A stretch of 64,000 nt of DNA from Neisseria sp. (GTDB lineage Bacteria; Pseudomonadota; Gammaproteobacteria; Burkholderiales; Neisseriaceae): NCBI RefSeq assembly GCF_030527965.1, contig NZ_JAUMZU010000002.1, forward strand, positions 124,001 to 188,000, given 5' to 3'. Below the pieces are notes generated by a model. The model ran no database searches, had not been told where the DNA came from, and was given only the letters and a program-made list of their open reading frames with translations. The position numbers were made by a program, and so were the translations under genes. Shown piece by piece: positions 1 to 8,463 of the stretch (its first letter is position 1; each line of letters opens with the position of its first letter).

Positions 1-168
1 GCTGTCGGGTTTGCCTAGATGGAAGGTGCCGACCAGATAGGAATCGGGTTGATCAGGCTTGCTGATTTTCCACAAGCGGCTGCTTATTTCGGGGTGTTGC
101 CAGTCGAAAGCCGATGAGAAGGCGCTGCAAACGAGTAAGGTAAGCAGGAAAGCCGTTTTTTTCAACAT
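1..168 (-). CDS. TraB/GumN-family protein, N-terminal part (runs off the window)
   Basis: Only the first 56 codons are inside the window. The start is the ATG at 168-166. The protein begins with MLKKTAFLLTLLVCSAFSSA, a clear Sec signal peptide with a short basic n-region, a hydrophobic core and an A-x-A-like end. The mature part has a W-K-I motif followed by S-Y-L-V-G-T-F-H-L-G, the opening signature of TraB/GumN-like proteins (a family of probable metal-dependent hydrolases with a GxxH motif). It should be exported to the periplasm. The substrate is unknown. The call rests on a short stretch, so it is tentative. Confidence 0.6.
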   Translation of the reverse strand, partial: MLKKTAFLLTLLVCSAFSSAFDWQHPEISSRLWKISKPDQPDSYLVGTFHLGKPDS

Positions 169-178
169 ATCTTAATAA

Positions 179-190
179 TGCCTGTCTGAA
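179..190 (+). repeat. DNA uptake sequence, single copy
   Basis: An exact TGCCTGTCTGAA sits between the FAD oxidase stop and the start of the TraB-like gene. Confidence 0.9.
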
Positions 191-193
191 GAA

Positions 194-1567
194 TTAAGGC
201 AGCAGTTTGCCGGGGTTTAGCAGATTATGCGGATCGAGCTGAGTTTTAATGGCGCGCATCAGAGCGATTTCGGCTTCGTTTCTTACCTGCGGCAGCCAGT
301 GGTTTTTGACTTGGCCGACACCATGCTCGGCGGCAATGGTACCGGAATAAGCCAAAACGTGTTGGTAGACGACGGCGTTGACAGAGGCTTCATGGTGATA
401 AACATCGTTGCTTAAAACATCGGGCAGAAAGGTGTTGTAATGCAGGCTGCCATCGCCTAAATGGCCGAACACGACAATCTGGATGTTAGGATGGGCTGAT
501 TCGAGTGCGGCGGCACAGTTGTCGATGAAAGCGGCGACGCTTTCGATAGGCAGGGCGATATCATGTTTTATGCTGGCGCCGAGGTTGCGTTGGGCGGCGG
601 AAATGTTTTCGCGCAGTGCCCAGAGATGGTTGCGTTCTGTGTCGGATTGGGCCATAACGGCATTTTCAAAACCGTTGTCGTACAGGAAAACGGCCAGATC
701 ATCTTCGAGGCTTTGCTGGGGCAGCGAATCCGCCAGTTCGATTAATATGTGCCAATGAGCATCGACAGGCTGAGGAATATCGCTGAAGCGGGAAGAGAGA
801 TTAAGCGCGAATCGGCTGATTAACTCGTAACTGGTCAACCGTTCGGCAAAGCGGCCTTGTAACAGCGAGAGCAGGCCGACCGCATCTTTTATATCGCTCA
901 GGCCGACCCATGCGGTGGCATGGCTTTGCGGCTGAGCAAACAGTTTTAAGGTGGCGCCGGTAATAACGCCCAGCGTCCCTTCGCTGCCGATGAATAAATG
1001 GCGCAGATCATAGCCAGTGGTGTTTTTATGCAAAGGGGCGAGGTGTTGGATCAGGCTGCCGTCTGCCAGCACGACCTCTAGACCGATAACCAAATCGCGC
1101 ATGCTTCCGTAGCGCACAACGTTCAGGCCGCCGGCGTTGCAGGCGATGTTGCCGCCGATTTGGCAGGAGCCTTCACTGGCCAGACTGAGCGGAAATAGGC
1201 GACCGGCTTGCTCGGCGGCTTGTTGCACGTTTTGGAGGATGCAGCCGGCATCAACGGTTATTGCGTTGTCGGCGATGCTGATGTTACGGATGCGGTTGAG
1301 TTTGCTTAAATTCAGCAAGATGCCGCCGTTGGGAACAGCGCCGCCGCATAAGCCGGTATTGCCACCTTGAGGGGTAACCGGAATTTTGTGTTTGCTGCAA
1401 AAACGCATAATCCGCTGTACGCTGTCGACACTTTTCGGCTGCAGTACCAGTTCGGCCGAGCCGGTGTAGCGGCGGCGCTGGTCGGTGAGCAGTGTATCGG
1501 GGGATGTAACGATTTCGGATGCGTCCAATATGGCTTGAAAAGCAGAGATTATTTCGGTGGTAGACAT
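194..1567 (-). CDS. FAD-linked oxidase, GlcD / D-2-hydroxyacid dehydrogenase family
   Basis: A 457-residue flavoprotein with the two-domain GlcD/Dld2 layout. An N-terminal FAD-binding type 4 domain (about residues 35-215) carries the glycine-rich P-Q-G-G-N-T-G-L-C-G-G loop and the S-E-G-T-L-G-V-I-T motif. A C-terminal FAD-oxidase domain carries H-L-G-D-G-S-L-H-Y-N and ends E-H-G-V-G, with the conserved catalytic/metal-site histidines. The family oxidises D-2-hydroxy acids (D-lactate, glycolate, 2-hydroxyglutarate) and passes electrons to a quinone or flavoprotein acceptor. The sequence does not fix the substrate. There are no glcE/glcF partners beside it, which argues against a glycolate oxidase complex and for a single-subunit enzyme. 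The start at 1567 gives a normal family length. Confidence 0.88.
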   Translation of the reverse strand: MSTTEIISAFQAILDASEIVTSPDTLLTDQRRRYTGSAELVLQPKSVDSVQRIMRFCSKHKIPVTPQGGNTGLCGGAVPNGGILLNLSKLNRIRNISIADNAITVDAGCILQNVQQAAEQAGRLFPLSLASEGSCQIGGNIACNAGGLNVVRYGSMRDLVIGLEVVLADGSLIQHLAPLHKNTTGYDLRHLFIGSEGTLGVITGATLKLFAQPQSHATAWVGLSDIKDAVGLLSLLQGRFAERLTSYELISRFALNLSSRFSDIPQPVDAHWHILIELADSLPQQSLEDDLAVFLYDNGFENAVMAQSDTERNHLWALRENISAAQRNLGASIKHDIALPIESVAAFIDNCAAALESAHPNIQIVVFGHLGDGSLHYNTFLPDVLSNDVYHHEASVNAVVYQHVLAYSGTIAAEHGVGQVKNHWLPQVRNEAEIALMRAIKTQLDPHNLLNPGKLLP

Positions 1568-1627
1568 AGCGCGGATTCTCTAAGGGAAAGTCGCCATGGT
1601 AATAAGAGACGGGGGCGGGTTCAAGTG

Positions 1628-1674
1628 TTTTCAGACAGGCATTGCGGATGTATGCGGTAATGCCTGTCTGAAAA
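1628..1674. repeat. Inverted DUS pair (reverse then forward)
   Basis: TTTTCAGACAGGCATT at 1628-1643 faces its complement at 1659-1674 across a 15-nt loop. No T-run follows the stem, so it is not an obvious terminator. It lies just upstream of the FAD oxidase gene. Confidence 0.85.
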
Positions 1675-1676
1675 TG

Positions 1677-1706
1677 AAAAACAGGATATCGTAATATCCT
1701 GTTTTT
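1677..1706 (-). terminator. Rho-independent terminator of the Ala-rich lipoprotein gene
   Basis: AAAAACAGGATAT (1677-1689) pairs perfectly with 1694-1706 around a 4-nt loop. This is a 13-bp stem whose A/T ends give a U-run on the minus strand. It lies 22 bases after the lipoprotein stop codon and contains no DUS. Confidence 0.85.
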
Positions 1707-1728
1707 GAAAGGAAAGTCTATCTGCTTA

Positions 1729-2025
1729 TTATTTAGAAGCAGCAGAGGCAGCGGCGCCTTCAACTTTAGAAGCAGCAGCATCCATTGCAGAAGCGGCAGA
1801 AGCGGCAGCGCCTTCAACTTTAGCAGTAGCGGCATCAGCAGTAGAAGCGGCAGAAGCAGCAGCGGCATCAGCAGTAGAAGCGGCGGAAGCAGCAGCAGAA
1901 GCGGCAACATCCATAGCGGCGCTAGCAGAGCTTGCAGCAGAAGCAGCAGCATTTTGAGCGGGTTTGCTATCACAGGCAGCCAAAGCCAAAGACATCAGGG
2001 CAGCAGCGAACAAAGCTTTTTTCAT
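1729..2025 (-). CDS. Small alanine/serine-rich lipoprotein
   Basis: A 98-residue protein starting MKKALFAAALMSLALAAC, a lipoprotein signal peptide with an L-A-A-C lipobox, so Cys18 should be lipidated. The remainder is almost only Ala, Ser, Asp, Met, Val and Lys, built on repeated AASAAS and AxxAAASKVEG units. This predicts a long helix, possibly a coiled coil in the periplasm. It resembles other Neisseria Ala-rich small lipoproteins of unknown function, and loosely the architecture (not the sequence) of Lpp. The repetitive codons also open long ORFs in other frames, but the lipobox and the terminator at 1677-1706 support this one. A GAAGG-type RBS precedes the ATG. Confidence 0.85.
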   Translation of the reverse strand: MKKALFAAALMSLALAACDSKPAQNAAASAASSASAAMDVAASAAASAASTADAAAASAASTADAATAKVEGAAASAASAMDAAASKVEGAAASAASK

Positions 2026-2568
2026 TTTAATGTACCTTCTCTTATTTGATCAATTAAGGGATATTCGAACTAATCAAAAGATTAAACATTTAAGTTTAAC
2101 TACATTTGATTACAAATTCATTACTGAATTTTCCGTAATTATGCACGAGCAAAGATTGCAATGCAATCAAATTAAGCCTCTGCGCCTAATTGCAGGATAT
2201 GGCACCTTAGTCAGCGCTAAAGTGCAAAGAGTTCCCTGACCAAGTGAAATAATTTCAGATTTATTTATCGATTGTTTATTTTTTTATGTTTTTCAAATAC
2301 TTATATAAATGCAATAAAAAGTAAAATTATACCATCATAAAATAAAAAACACGGGGTCATGCCGGTATGTGTTGCTGAACGGCAACATGAGTTTGCAGTG
2401 TTGGTTGGTTGGATGAAATTAATATTGACAAGGTTTTGCGGGATAACTGTTTTGCTGAGAAGATTGTTGTGGGTGCCGAGGGCTGCGATGACTTGAAGGG
2501 CATCTTTATGATGGCGGCTGTGTTACAATGCCAACCCAAATCTATTGACTCCGAAGGAATATAAAACG
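2026..2568. other. 543-bp intergenic stretch with divergent promoters
   Basis: The first 300 bp are AT-rich and hold the upstream region of the minus-strand lipoprotein gene. The last part carries a TACAAT -10-like box at 2523-2528 that probably serves slyD. An open frame at 2391-2564 has no usable start codon and I recognise nothing in it. Confidence 0.5.
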
Positions 2569-3045
2569 ATGAGCATTGTTAAAGATACCGTAGTAACCTT
2601 GCATTATGAAATGTTTGATGCCAACGACCAGTTGCTGGATAAAACAGAGGAACCGATTGTTTACCTGCACGGCGGTTATGATGGCATTTTTCCTTTGGTG
2701 GAAGAAGCGCTGCACGAAAAAAACGTGGGCGATGTGGTGGATGTGGTGTTGCAGCCGGATGATGCGTTCGGCGAGCATGAAACCGATTTGATTCGGGTGG
2801 AAGAGGTAAGCAAGCTGCCGGCAACGCCGGAAGTGGGCATGATGTTTGAGGCGGATGATCCTGAGTTCGGCGTGTTGGTGTTCCGAGTGACCGATGTGGC
2901 CGACGGCAAAGCGATAATGGACGGCAACCATCCGCTGGCCGGCATGAAAATCCGCTTTAAGGCGACTGTTGAAGACATTCGCCCGGCTACGGCGGAAGAA
3001 ATCGACCACGGTCATGCCCATGGCGCGCACGGTCATCATCATTAA
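2569..3045 (+). CDS. slyD: FKBP-type peptidyl-prolyl cis-trans isomerase SlyD
   Basis: A 158-residue FKBP-fold isomerase of the SlyD type. The FKBP part opens with D-T-V-V-T-L-H-Y and has the Y-L-H-G-G-Y and G-I-F-P-L-V-E-E-A-L motifs. It is interrupted by the IF chaperone insert (about residues 65-125, with D-A-F-G-E-H near its start). It ends in a short His-rich tail (HGHAHGAHGHHH), the metal-binding segment typical of SlyD. It helps proline-limited folding in the cytoplasm and, in other bacteria, nickel delivery. The ATG at 2569 was chosen because AAGGA lies 12-8 bases upstream; an in-frame codon at 2545 would add eight residues without an RBS. Confidence 0.93.
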   Translation: MSIVKDTVVTLHYEMFDANDQLLDKTEEPIVYLHGGYDGIFPLVEEALHEKNVGDVVDVVLQPDDAFGEHETDLIRVEEVSKLPATPEVGMMFEADDPEFGVLVFRVTDVADGKAIMDGNHPLAGMKIRFKATVEDIRPATAEEIDHGHAHGAHGHHH

Positions 3046-3072
3046 TACTGCATACAGAGATTTCTGATTTTG

Positions 3073-3106
3073 ATGCCTGTCTGAATATTTTCAGACAGGC
3101 ATTTTA
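3073..3106. terminator. DUS-pair terminator between slyD and recX
   Basis: ATGCCTGTCTGAA (3073-3085) and its complement (3090-3102) form a 13-bp stem with a 4-nt loop, followed by TTTT. The genes converge, so it may serve both. Confidence 0.85.
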
Positions 3107-3556
3107 ATTTTCTTCTTTCTGCCAAGCGGTTTTCATGGCGCGGTTGATGGTATCCATATCGAAACCGCGGTAGGCGAGGAAGCGCATTTGTTTTTGTTTT
3201 TCGGATAAGTCGGCCGCGGGCCGTTTGAATTTTTTGAGCAGCACGGCTTGTGCGGTTGCGCATTCTTGCGTTTGGCTCGGCAGCGATGCGCGGGCAGTTT
3301 CCGGGTCGATGCCTTTTTCTGCTAAGGCGTGTTTCAGACGCAAAGTGCCGTAGCGGCGGCTTTTGCTGTGGATGAAGGCTTCGGTGAAACGCTGGTCGGA
3401 TTGCCAGTTGCGCTCGGCAAATTCTGCCAACACGCGTTCGACTTCTTCTTCGCTTTCGGCATAAGGCGCCAATTTGCGCTTGAGCTCGCTGCGGCTGACT
3501 TCACGGCGGGCGAGGATATCAAGTGCGCGGGCGCGCAGGGATTTCGGCGTTTTCAT
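3104..3556 (-). CDS. recX: Regulatory protein RecX
   Basis: A 150-residue, all-helical protein with RecX features. These are an N-terminal R-A-R-A-L-D-I-L-A-R-R-E-x-S-R-x-E-L motif, an R-R-Y-G motif in the middle, and a C-terminal F-L-A-Y-R-G-F-D-M-D-T-I repeat unit. RecX binds RecA filaments and modulates homologous recombination, and in Neisseria it is needed for full recombination and pilin variation. recA is not adjacent, which is usual for Neisseria. The length is normal. The gene converges on slyD and shares its DUS terminator. Confidence 0.92.
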   Translation of the reverse strand: MKTPKSLRARALDILARREVSRSELKRKLAPYAESEEEVERVLAEFAERNWQSDQRFTEAFIHSKSRRYGTLRLKHALAEKGIDPETARASLPSQTQECATAQAVLLKKFKRPAADLSEKQKQMRFLAYRGFDMDTINRAMKTAWQKEEN

Positions 3557-3583
3557 GGTTTGCGGGTCAGGGGCGTAAAGGGC

Positions 3584-3617
3584 GATGCCTGTCTGAAAAC
3601 AGGTTCAGACAGGCATC
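3584..3617. terminator. DUS-pair hairpin between recX and gph
   Basis: A 14-bp stem (3584-3597 with 3604-3617) closes a 6-nt loop. It lies 7 bases after the gph stop and likely ends gph transcription on the minus strand. Confidence 0.75.
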
Positions 3618-3624
3618 GAGATTT

Positions 3625-4341
3625 TTATGCGTCGTCTTGCGGTTTTTGCAGCCGCAAATGCTCGTAAATTTCGGGCAGCGAACCGATTATCCAATCGGGA
3701 CGGGTAGCCTGATTTTTCGACAAGGCAGTCATATCGCCGTAGCCGAAGCTGACGCCGACCGAAAGGCAGCCTGCGGCTTTTGCCGCCAAAATGTCGTTAT
3801 GGGAATCGCCGACCATCAGCATGTTTTCAACGCTGATGCCCAATACTTCGGCGGTGTGTTGCAACGGCAGGGGGCTGGGTTTTTTTTCAGACAGGCTGTC
3901 GCCGCCGAGAATCAGGCTGAAATAATCGGCCAAACCGAGTTGTTTGAGTAATTCGGTGGCCAGCAATTCGTTTTTGTTGGTAATGACGGCCAGCGGAATG
4001 CCTAATGATTTGAGCAGACCCAAGCCGGTTTCGGTGCCGGGATAGGCGCGGGTAAAAACGCTGAGGTGGTCGCGATAATAGGTAATGAAAAAGGTAAAGG
4101 CGGTTTCCCATTTTTCTTGCGAGGCCGACTCTTCGCGGCTGTCGGTCAGCACGCGGTGCACCAATTTGGCAATGCCGTCGCCCACGTAGCTTTCCACAGT
4201 TTTTTCCGGCAATTCGGGCAAGCCCATGTGGCGGCGCGTGGCGTTGGCGGCAGCGGCCAAGTCGGCAACGGAATCGCAGAGGGTGCCGTCTAAATCGAAG
4301 GCGACAGCTTGTACGTGAGACAAGGTGGTTTGTTGGGTCAT
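3625..4341 (-). CDS. gph: Phosphoglycolate phosphatase
   Basis: A HAD-superfamily phosphatase of 238 residues. Motif I is F-D-L-D-G-T-L-C-D-S with the nucleophile Asp, motif II lies in V-I-T-N-K, the motif III lysine is in E-K-K-P-S-P-L-P-L, and motif IV is G-D-S-H-N-D. It has the alpha-helical cap typical of Gph. It hydrolyses 2-phosphoglycolate, a salvage product of oxidised DNA ends. The ATG at 4341 (MTQQTTLSHV) gives the usual length; an upstream ATG at 4395 would add an atypical 18-residue tail. The DUS variant at 3886-3897 lies inside the gene and encodes the S-L-S-E-K segment of the motif III loop. Confidence 0.9.
   Translation of the reverse strand: MTQQTTLSHVQAVAFDLDGTLCDSVADLAAAANATRRHMGLPELPEKTVESYVGDGIAKLVHRVLTDSREESASQEKWETAFTFFITYYRDHLSVFTRAYPGTETGLGLLKSLGIPLAVITNKNELLATELLKQLGLADYFSLILGGDSLSEKKPSPLPLQHTAEVLGISVENMLMVGDSHNDILAAKAAGCLSVGVSFGYGDMTALSKNQATRPDWIIGSLPEIYEHLRLQKPQDDA
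3886..3897 (-). repeat. DUS variant inside gph
   Basis: TTCAGACAGGCT, the complement of AGCCTGTCTGAA, lies within coding sequence and specifies L-S-E-K-like residues. Confidence 0.8.
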
Positions 4342-4404
4342 TTGGCAACGGGTTAAGGTGGTTGGAGGAGCGTTTATTGTAGCATTTTTTTGCACGCGGC
4401 CGTT

Positions 4405-5328
4405 TCAGCCTTCTTTGCCGGTATCCATCAGCCGGATGCTTTTCAGACAGGCATGTTGGGGGCGGTATTCAATCAGGCCGATAAACTCGTTTTGCAGACT
4501 GTAAACACGAACGGGTGTGGCTTCGGGCAGCTCGTTTTGCTTATGATAGGCGGGTTGCTGGCCGAAACGCAGCAGGCGGATGTCGGCATTGCTCAAATGA
4601 ATTTGCGGCAGGTGCTGCACCAGCACGTCGCAAGGCAGCAGCAGGGCGTCGCGTTCGGTTTCTGCGAGCGCCTCCAGCGTTTCGAGGGTATGTGTTTGGC
4701 TGATGTCGAAACCGGCGGTTCGGGTGCGGCGCAATGCGGTTAGATGGGCGAAGGTGGCGCAGTGTTTGGCGATGTCTTCGCTTAAAGTGCGGATGTAGGT
4801 GCCTTTGCTGCAGCTTACGTTAATTACGGCTTGCGGCGGATTGAATGCGGTGATTTCGATGGAATGAATGGTAATTTCACGCGGCTTGCGTTCGATAGTG
4901 ATGCCTTTGCGGGCGTATTCGTAGAGCGGGCGGCCTTCGTGTTTGAGGGCGGAAAACATCGGCGGCACTTGGCGCTGGCGGCCGGTTAGTGCGGCACAGG
5001 CGGCCTCAAAATCGGCAAGGCCGACGGCTTCGGCGGAGGACGCGATGATTTCGCCTTCGGCATCGCCCGTGGTGGTGGCTTCGCCGAGTTTGAGCGTGGC
5101 GGTGTAGGCTTTGTCGGCGTCCAGTAGGTATTGGGCGAACTTGGTTGCTTCGCCGAAACAAATCGGCAGCAAGCCGGTGGCCAATGGGTCGAGCACGCCG
5201 GTATGGCCTGCTTTGGCGGCGTTGAACAGGCGGCGGGCTTTTTGCAGTGCGGTATTGCTGGAGAGGCCGGCGGGTTTGTCGAGCAGCAATACGCCGTTGA
5301 GCTTGCGTTTGTTTTTAGAGTGGTTCAT
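4405..5328 (-). CDS. truB: tRNA pseudouridine(55) synthase TruB
   Basis: A 307-residue pseudouridine synthase. It starts with K-R-K-L-N-G-V-L-L-L-D-K-P and has the catalytic loop G-H-T-G-V-L-D-P-L-A-T-G with nucleophile Asp47, followed by the R-Q-V-P-P-M-F-S-A-L-K motif. It converts U55 to pseudouridine in the T-loop of tRNAs. The C-terminal extension is the small PUA-like domain. The 3' end contains a DUS (4442-4453) that encodes the H-A-C-L-K residues near the C-terminus, so the uptake sequence was absorbed into the protein end. In many bacteria truB follows rbfA in the infB operon; here it stands apart, while infB is at 60.6 kb. Confidence 0.95.
   Translation of the reverse strand: MNHSKNKRKLNGVLLLDKPAGLSSNTALQKARRLFNAAKAGHTGVLDPLATGLLPICFGEATKFAQYLLDADKAYTATLKLGEATTTGDAEGEIIASSAEAVGLADFEAACAALTGRQRQVPPMFSALKHEGRPLYEYARKGITIERKPREITIHSIEITAFNPPQAVINVSCSKGTYIRTLSEDIAKHCATFAHLTALRRTRTAGFDISQTHTLETLEALAETERDALLLPCDVLVQHLPQIHLSNADIRLLRFGQQPAYHKQNELPEATPVRVYSLQNEFIGLIEYRPQHACLKSIRLMDTGKEG
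4442..4453 (-). repeat. DUS inside truB
   Basis: An exact TTCAGACAGGCA near the 3' end of truB, read as A-C-L-K in the protein. Confidence 0.85.
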
Positions 5329-5411
5329 AGGGCGGGTGTTTTTGGAAAGGAAGACGGATTATAGCGTTAAACCGCCCGATACCATACTGAATCCGGCCGG
5401 CGGCAAACGTT

Positions 5412-5423
5412 TTCAGACAGGCA
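5412..5423 (-). repeat. DNA uptake sequence, single copy
   Basis: An exact reverse-orientation copy in the divergent region between truB and lepA. Confidence 0.85.
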
Positions 5424-5496
5424 TTATGGATAAAGTTTTCAGGCGTTTTGCCGTTTTTTAGGTTAGAATACGCAGCTATTTGGTTTTAATACCAAA

Positions 5497-5526
5497 AGCC
5501 TGTCTGAATCTTTTTTCAGGCAGGCA
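5497..5526 (+). repeat. DUS-derived hairpin in the lepA leader
   Basis: AGCCTGTCTGAA at 5497-5508 faces TTCAGGCAGGCA at 5515-5526. The copies differ so that the RNA stem keeps a G-U wobble. It lies 26 bases before the lepA start, in the probable 5' UTR. Confidence 0.7.
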
Positions 5527-5551
5527 TTTCAACCGCTCCATTATGATAAAT

Positions 5552-7345
5552 ATGAAAAATATTCGGAATTTCTCTATTATCGCCCACATCGACCACGGCA
5601 AATCCACTTTGGCCGACCGCTTTATCCAATATTGCGGCGGTTTGGAAATGCGTGAGATGAGCACACAGGTGCTCGATTCGATGGACATTGAAAAAGAACG
5701 CGGCATTACCATCAAGGCGCAAACTGCTGCGCTGAACTACAAAGCACGCGACGGGCAAACCTATCTTTTAAACCTAATCGACACGCCCGGGCACGTCGAT
5801 TTTTCTTACGAAGTTTCGCGTTCGCTCTCAGCCTGCGAAGGCGCGCTGCTGGTGGTGGACGCCTCGCAGGGCGTGGAAGCGCAGACGGTGGCCAACTGCT
5901 ACACCGCGATTGATCTGGGCGTAGAAGTGGTGCCGGTGCTGAATAAAATCGACTTGCCCGCTGCCGAACCTGAGCGTGTTTCGCAGGAAATCGAAGACAT
6001 CATCGGAATTGATGCGGTAGGTGCGGTGCAGTGTTCGGCCAAAAGCGGCCTGGGCATCGAAGATGTGCTGGAAGAAATCGTGGCTAAAATTCCGGCACCG
6101 CAAGGCGATGCGGCTGCGCCGTTGCAAGCCATGATTATCGATTCTTGGTTTGATAATTATGTTGGCGTGGTAATGCTGATTCGTGTGAAGCAGGGCTGTC
6201 TGAAATTAAAAGACAAAGTGCTGTTTATGAGCACGAAAGCCGAAACGCAGGTGGAGCAGCTGGGTGTGTTTACGCCCAAGTCGGTGCAGAAACCGGAATT
6301 GTCGGCAGGGGAAGTGGGTTTTCTGATTACCGGCATTAAAGAATTGGGCTCGGCTAAAGTGGGCGATACGGTTACTTTGGCGGCCAATCCGGCCGCCGAG
6401 CCGCTGCCGGGTTTCCAAGAAGTTCAATCGCAGGTGTTTGCCGGGCTGTATCCGGTGGAAAGCCATGATTACGAAGCCTTGCGCGATGCGCTGGAAAAGC
6501 TGCAATTAAATGATGCGTCGTTGAAATTCGAACCCGAAGTATCGCAAGCGTTGGGTTTCGGTTTCCGTTGCGGTTTCTTGGGCTTGCTGCATCTGGAGAT
6601 TGTGCAGGAGCGCTTGGAGCGCGAATTCGATATGGACTTGATTACCACTGCGCCGACGGTGGTATATGAAGTTATCATGAAAAACGGCGAAAAAATGGAA
6701 GTGGAAAACCCTTCCAAATTGCCGGATATCGGCAGCATCGAAACCATACTCGAGCCGATTATTACCGCTACCATTTTGGTGCCGCAGGAATATGTGGGCA
6801 ATGTGATGACGCTGTGCAACCAGAAAAGGGGCGTGCAGGTCAACATGCAATACATGGGTCGGCAGGTAATGCTGACTTATGATTTGCCGATGAACGAAGT
6901 AGTGATGGATTTCTTCGATAAGCTCAAATCCACCTCTCGCGGTTATGCTTCGCTTGATTACGAATTTAAAGAATTCCAGCCTTCCGATTTGATTAAGCTG
7001 GATATTATGGTCAACGGCGAAAAAGTGGATGCTTTGAGCCTGATTGTGCACCGTCAAAGCGCGGTACACCGCGGGCGCGAGCTGGCGGCGAAAATGCGCG
7101 AGTTGATTCCGCGCCAGATGTTTGATATTGCGGTGCAGGCGGCCATTGGCAGCCAAATTATCGCACGCGAGAATGTTAAAGCGTTGCGCAAAAACGTGTT
7201 GGCCAAATGTTATGGTGGCGATATTACGCGTAAGAAAAAATTGTTGGAAAAACAAAAAGCCGGTAAACGCAGAATGAAGCAGGTGGGTAATGTGGAAATT
7301 CCGCAAAGTGCGTTTTTGGCAATTTTACAAGTGGGAGATAAATAA
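5552..7345 (+). CDS. lepA: Elongation factor 4 (LepA)
   Basis: A 597-residue translational GTPase, the normal EF4 length from the ATG at 5552 ([19 protein letters not shown]). G1 is [10 protein letters not shown]3 is D-T-P-G-H and G4 is N-K-I-D. The C-terminal domain has the EF4-specific basic end [19 protein letters not shown]4 back-translocates or remodels stalled ribosomes and affects initiation. An in-frame ATG at 5543 and an earlier codon at 5480 are less likely starts. lepB follows after 2 bases, the classic lepA-lepB operon. Confidence 0.97.
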   Translation: MKNIRNFSIIAHIDHGKSTLADRFIQYCGGLEMREMSTQVLDSMDIEKERGITIKAQTAALNYKARDGQTYLLNLIDTPGHVDFSYEVSRSLSACEGALLVVDASQGVEAQTVANCYTAIDLGVEVVPVLNKIDLPAAEPERVSQEIEDIIGIDAVGAVQCSAKSGLGIEDVLEEIVAKIPAPQGDAAAPLQAMIIDSWFDNYVGVVMLIRVKQGCLKLKDKVLFMSTKAETQVEQLGVFTPKSVQKPELSAGEVGFLITGIKELGSAKVGDTVTLAANPAAEPLPGFQEVQSQVFAGLYPVESHDYEALRDALEKLQLNDASLKFEPEVSQALGFGFRCGFLGLLHLEIVQERLEREFDMDLITTAPTVVYEVIMKNGEKMEVENPSKLPDIGSIETILEPIITATILVPQEYVGNVMTLCNQKRGVQVNMQYMGRQVMLTYDLPMNEVVMDFFDKLKSTSRGYASLDYEFKEFQPSDLIKLDIMVNGEKVDALSLIVHRQSAVHRGRELAAKMRELIPRQMFDIAVQAAIGSQIIARENVKALRKNVLAKCYGGDITRKKKLLEKQKAGKRRMKQVGNVEIPQSAFLAILQVGDK

Positions 7346-7347
7346 CC

Positions 7348-8343
7348 ATGTTAAACCAATGGATGGTTATGGCCGTGCTGGCGCTGGTTGCCGGCGGCGT
7401 ATTGTATGCGGCCAGCAATAAAGAACGAAACGGCAGCGGCGAATGGAGCAACGGCCTGCAATGGGGTTATCTGCTTATGATGGTCGGCGTGTTCGGGCTG
7501 CTTTCCGCCGTGATGAGTTTTACTGCCGTGCTGTTGATTTTTGTTTTGTTTACCGGCGCAGTTTGGGGCTGGCACAAATATCATTCGAAATGGGTGCCGG
7601 AAGTGGCGGAGAAAAGACACGACGACAATCATTTCCGCGATTATATGAGCGGCTTTTTTCCGATTATTTTTGTGGTGTTCGTGTTGCGCACGTTTATCGT
7701 TGAGCCGTTTCAGATTCCTTCCAGCTCGATGCGTCCGGGCTTGGTGGTAGGCGATTTTATTTTAGTGAAAAAATCGTCTTACGGCATCCGCGTGCCGGTG
7801 CTCAACAGTGTGCTGTTTCCTACCGGCCAAGTGGAGCGCGGTGATGTTGTGGTGTTCAATTATCCTGAAAAACCCGATATCAATTACATTAAACGTGCCA
7901 TCGGCCTGCCGGGCGATGTGGTCGAATACCGCAATAAAACGTTATTTGTGAATGGCGAGAAAGTGGTCGACCAGCCGGACGGATTGTATAACTATCAGGA
8001 AACTACGCCTTCCGGTTTGCAGGAAATGCAGGCCGACCAATATAAAGAAAGCCTGAATGGCCGGCAATATGATGTGTTGCGCATTAACGGCGTACCGGCG
8101 TTTTCGCCCAATTATGTGCGCGCCGGCGTGGCTAATGGCGGCAGCTGCGAGTATTCGCGCGATGGCTCGTGGTTTCGCTGCACCGTGCCGGAAGGCAAGT
8201 ATTTCATGATGGGCGATAATCGTGATGCGAGTGAGGATTCACGCTACTGGGGCTTTGTCGATGATCGCCTGCTGGTAGGCAAGGCTTTTCTTATCTGGCT
8301 TAATTTTAATGACTTTTCCCGTGTGGGAACCGCCATCAAATAG
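7348..8343 (+). CDS. lepB: Signal peptidase I
   Basis: A 331-residue membrane serine protease. The first 110 residues hold hydrophobic segments (about 5-22, 40-72 and 103-118), so three membrane passes are possible. The catalytic domain follows, with I-P-S-S-S-M-R-P (nucleophile Ser127) and Y-I-K-R-A-I-G-L-P-G-D (general base Lys182). The C-terminal box is G-D-N-R-D-A-S-E-D-S-R. It cleaves signal peptides of Sec- and Tat-exported preproteins, including those predicted elsewhere in this window. It is co-transcribed with lepA and followed by a DUS terminator. Confidence 0.96.
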   Translation: MLNQWMVMAVLALVAGGVLYAASNKERNGSGEWSNGLQWGYLLMMVGVFGLLSAVMSFTAVLLIFVLFTGAVWGWHKYHSKWVPEVAEKRHDDNHFRDYMSGFFPIIFVVFVLRTFIVEPFQIPSSSMRPGLVVGDFILVKKSSYGIRVPVLNSVLFPTGQVERGDVVVFNYPEKPDINYIKRAIGLPGDVVEYRNKTLFVNGEKVVDQPDGLYNYQETTPSGLQEMQADQYKESLNGRQYDVLRINGVPAFSPNYVRAGVANGGSCEYSRDGSWFRCTVPEGKYFMMGDNRDASEDSRYWGFVDDRLLVGKAFLIWLNFNDFSRVGTAIK

Positions 8344-8363
8344 GTTTGTGGGATTTACAAATA

Positions 8364-8397
8364 AAATGCCTGTCTGAAATTTTTCAGACAGGCATTT
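8364..8397 (+). terminator. DUS-pair terminator after lepB
   Basis: AAATGCCTGTCTGAAA and its complement form a 15-16-bp stem 20 bases after the lepB stop, with a short T-run. Confidence 0.85.
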
Positions 8398-8400
8398 GTG

Positions 8401-8406
8401 TATAAT
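8401..8406 (+). promoter_or_regulatory. -10 box of the queC operon
   Basis: A consensus TATAAT lies 14 bases before the riboswitch stem, so transcription should begin at about 8412. No good -35 is visible at 17 bases; the lepB terminator occupies that position. Confidence 0.65.
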
Positions 8407-8419
8407 ATCGGCCTTCCGG

Positions 8420-8455
8420 CGCGGTTCGAAATCCTCCCGCGACAACAAAACTAGG
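8420..8455 (+). promoter_or_regulatory. preQ1-I riboswitch controlling queC translation
   Basis: P1 is CGCGG (8420-8424) with CCGCG (8437-8441). The 12-nt loop contains CCT (8433-8435), and the A-rich tail ACAACAAAACT leads to AGG (8453-8455). CCT-AGG pairing makes the H-type pseudoknot of class I preQ1 aptamers. The AGG is also the Shine-Dalgarno of queC, 8 bases from its ATG. Binding of preQ1 should therefore hide the RBS and shut off the queuosine precursor genes. This fits the known preQ1-I pattern and the operon content very well. Confidence 0.9.
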
Positions 8456-8463
8456 AAATTCTT

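Noticed and set aside
1284..1973. Long minus-strand leucine-rich frame over the Ala-rich lipoprotein
   Set aside because: It is the out-of-frame reading of the GCN-rich lipoprotein repeats and of the FAD oxidase start. No RBS or conserved content.
2391..2564. 57-codon open frame ending just before slyD
   Set aside because: No start codon with an RBS, interrupted upstream by TGA, and no family recognised. It could be a decayed gene end, but composition alone is not enough to call one.
7345..7348. lepA and lepB as a fused or frameshifted gene
   Set aside because: lepA ends with a normal TAA and lepB begins two bases later with its own RBS inside lepA; both are full length.
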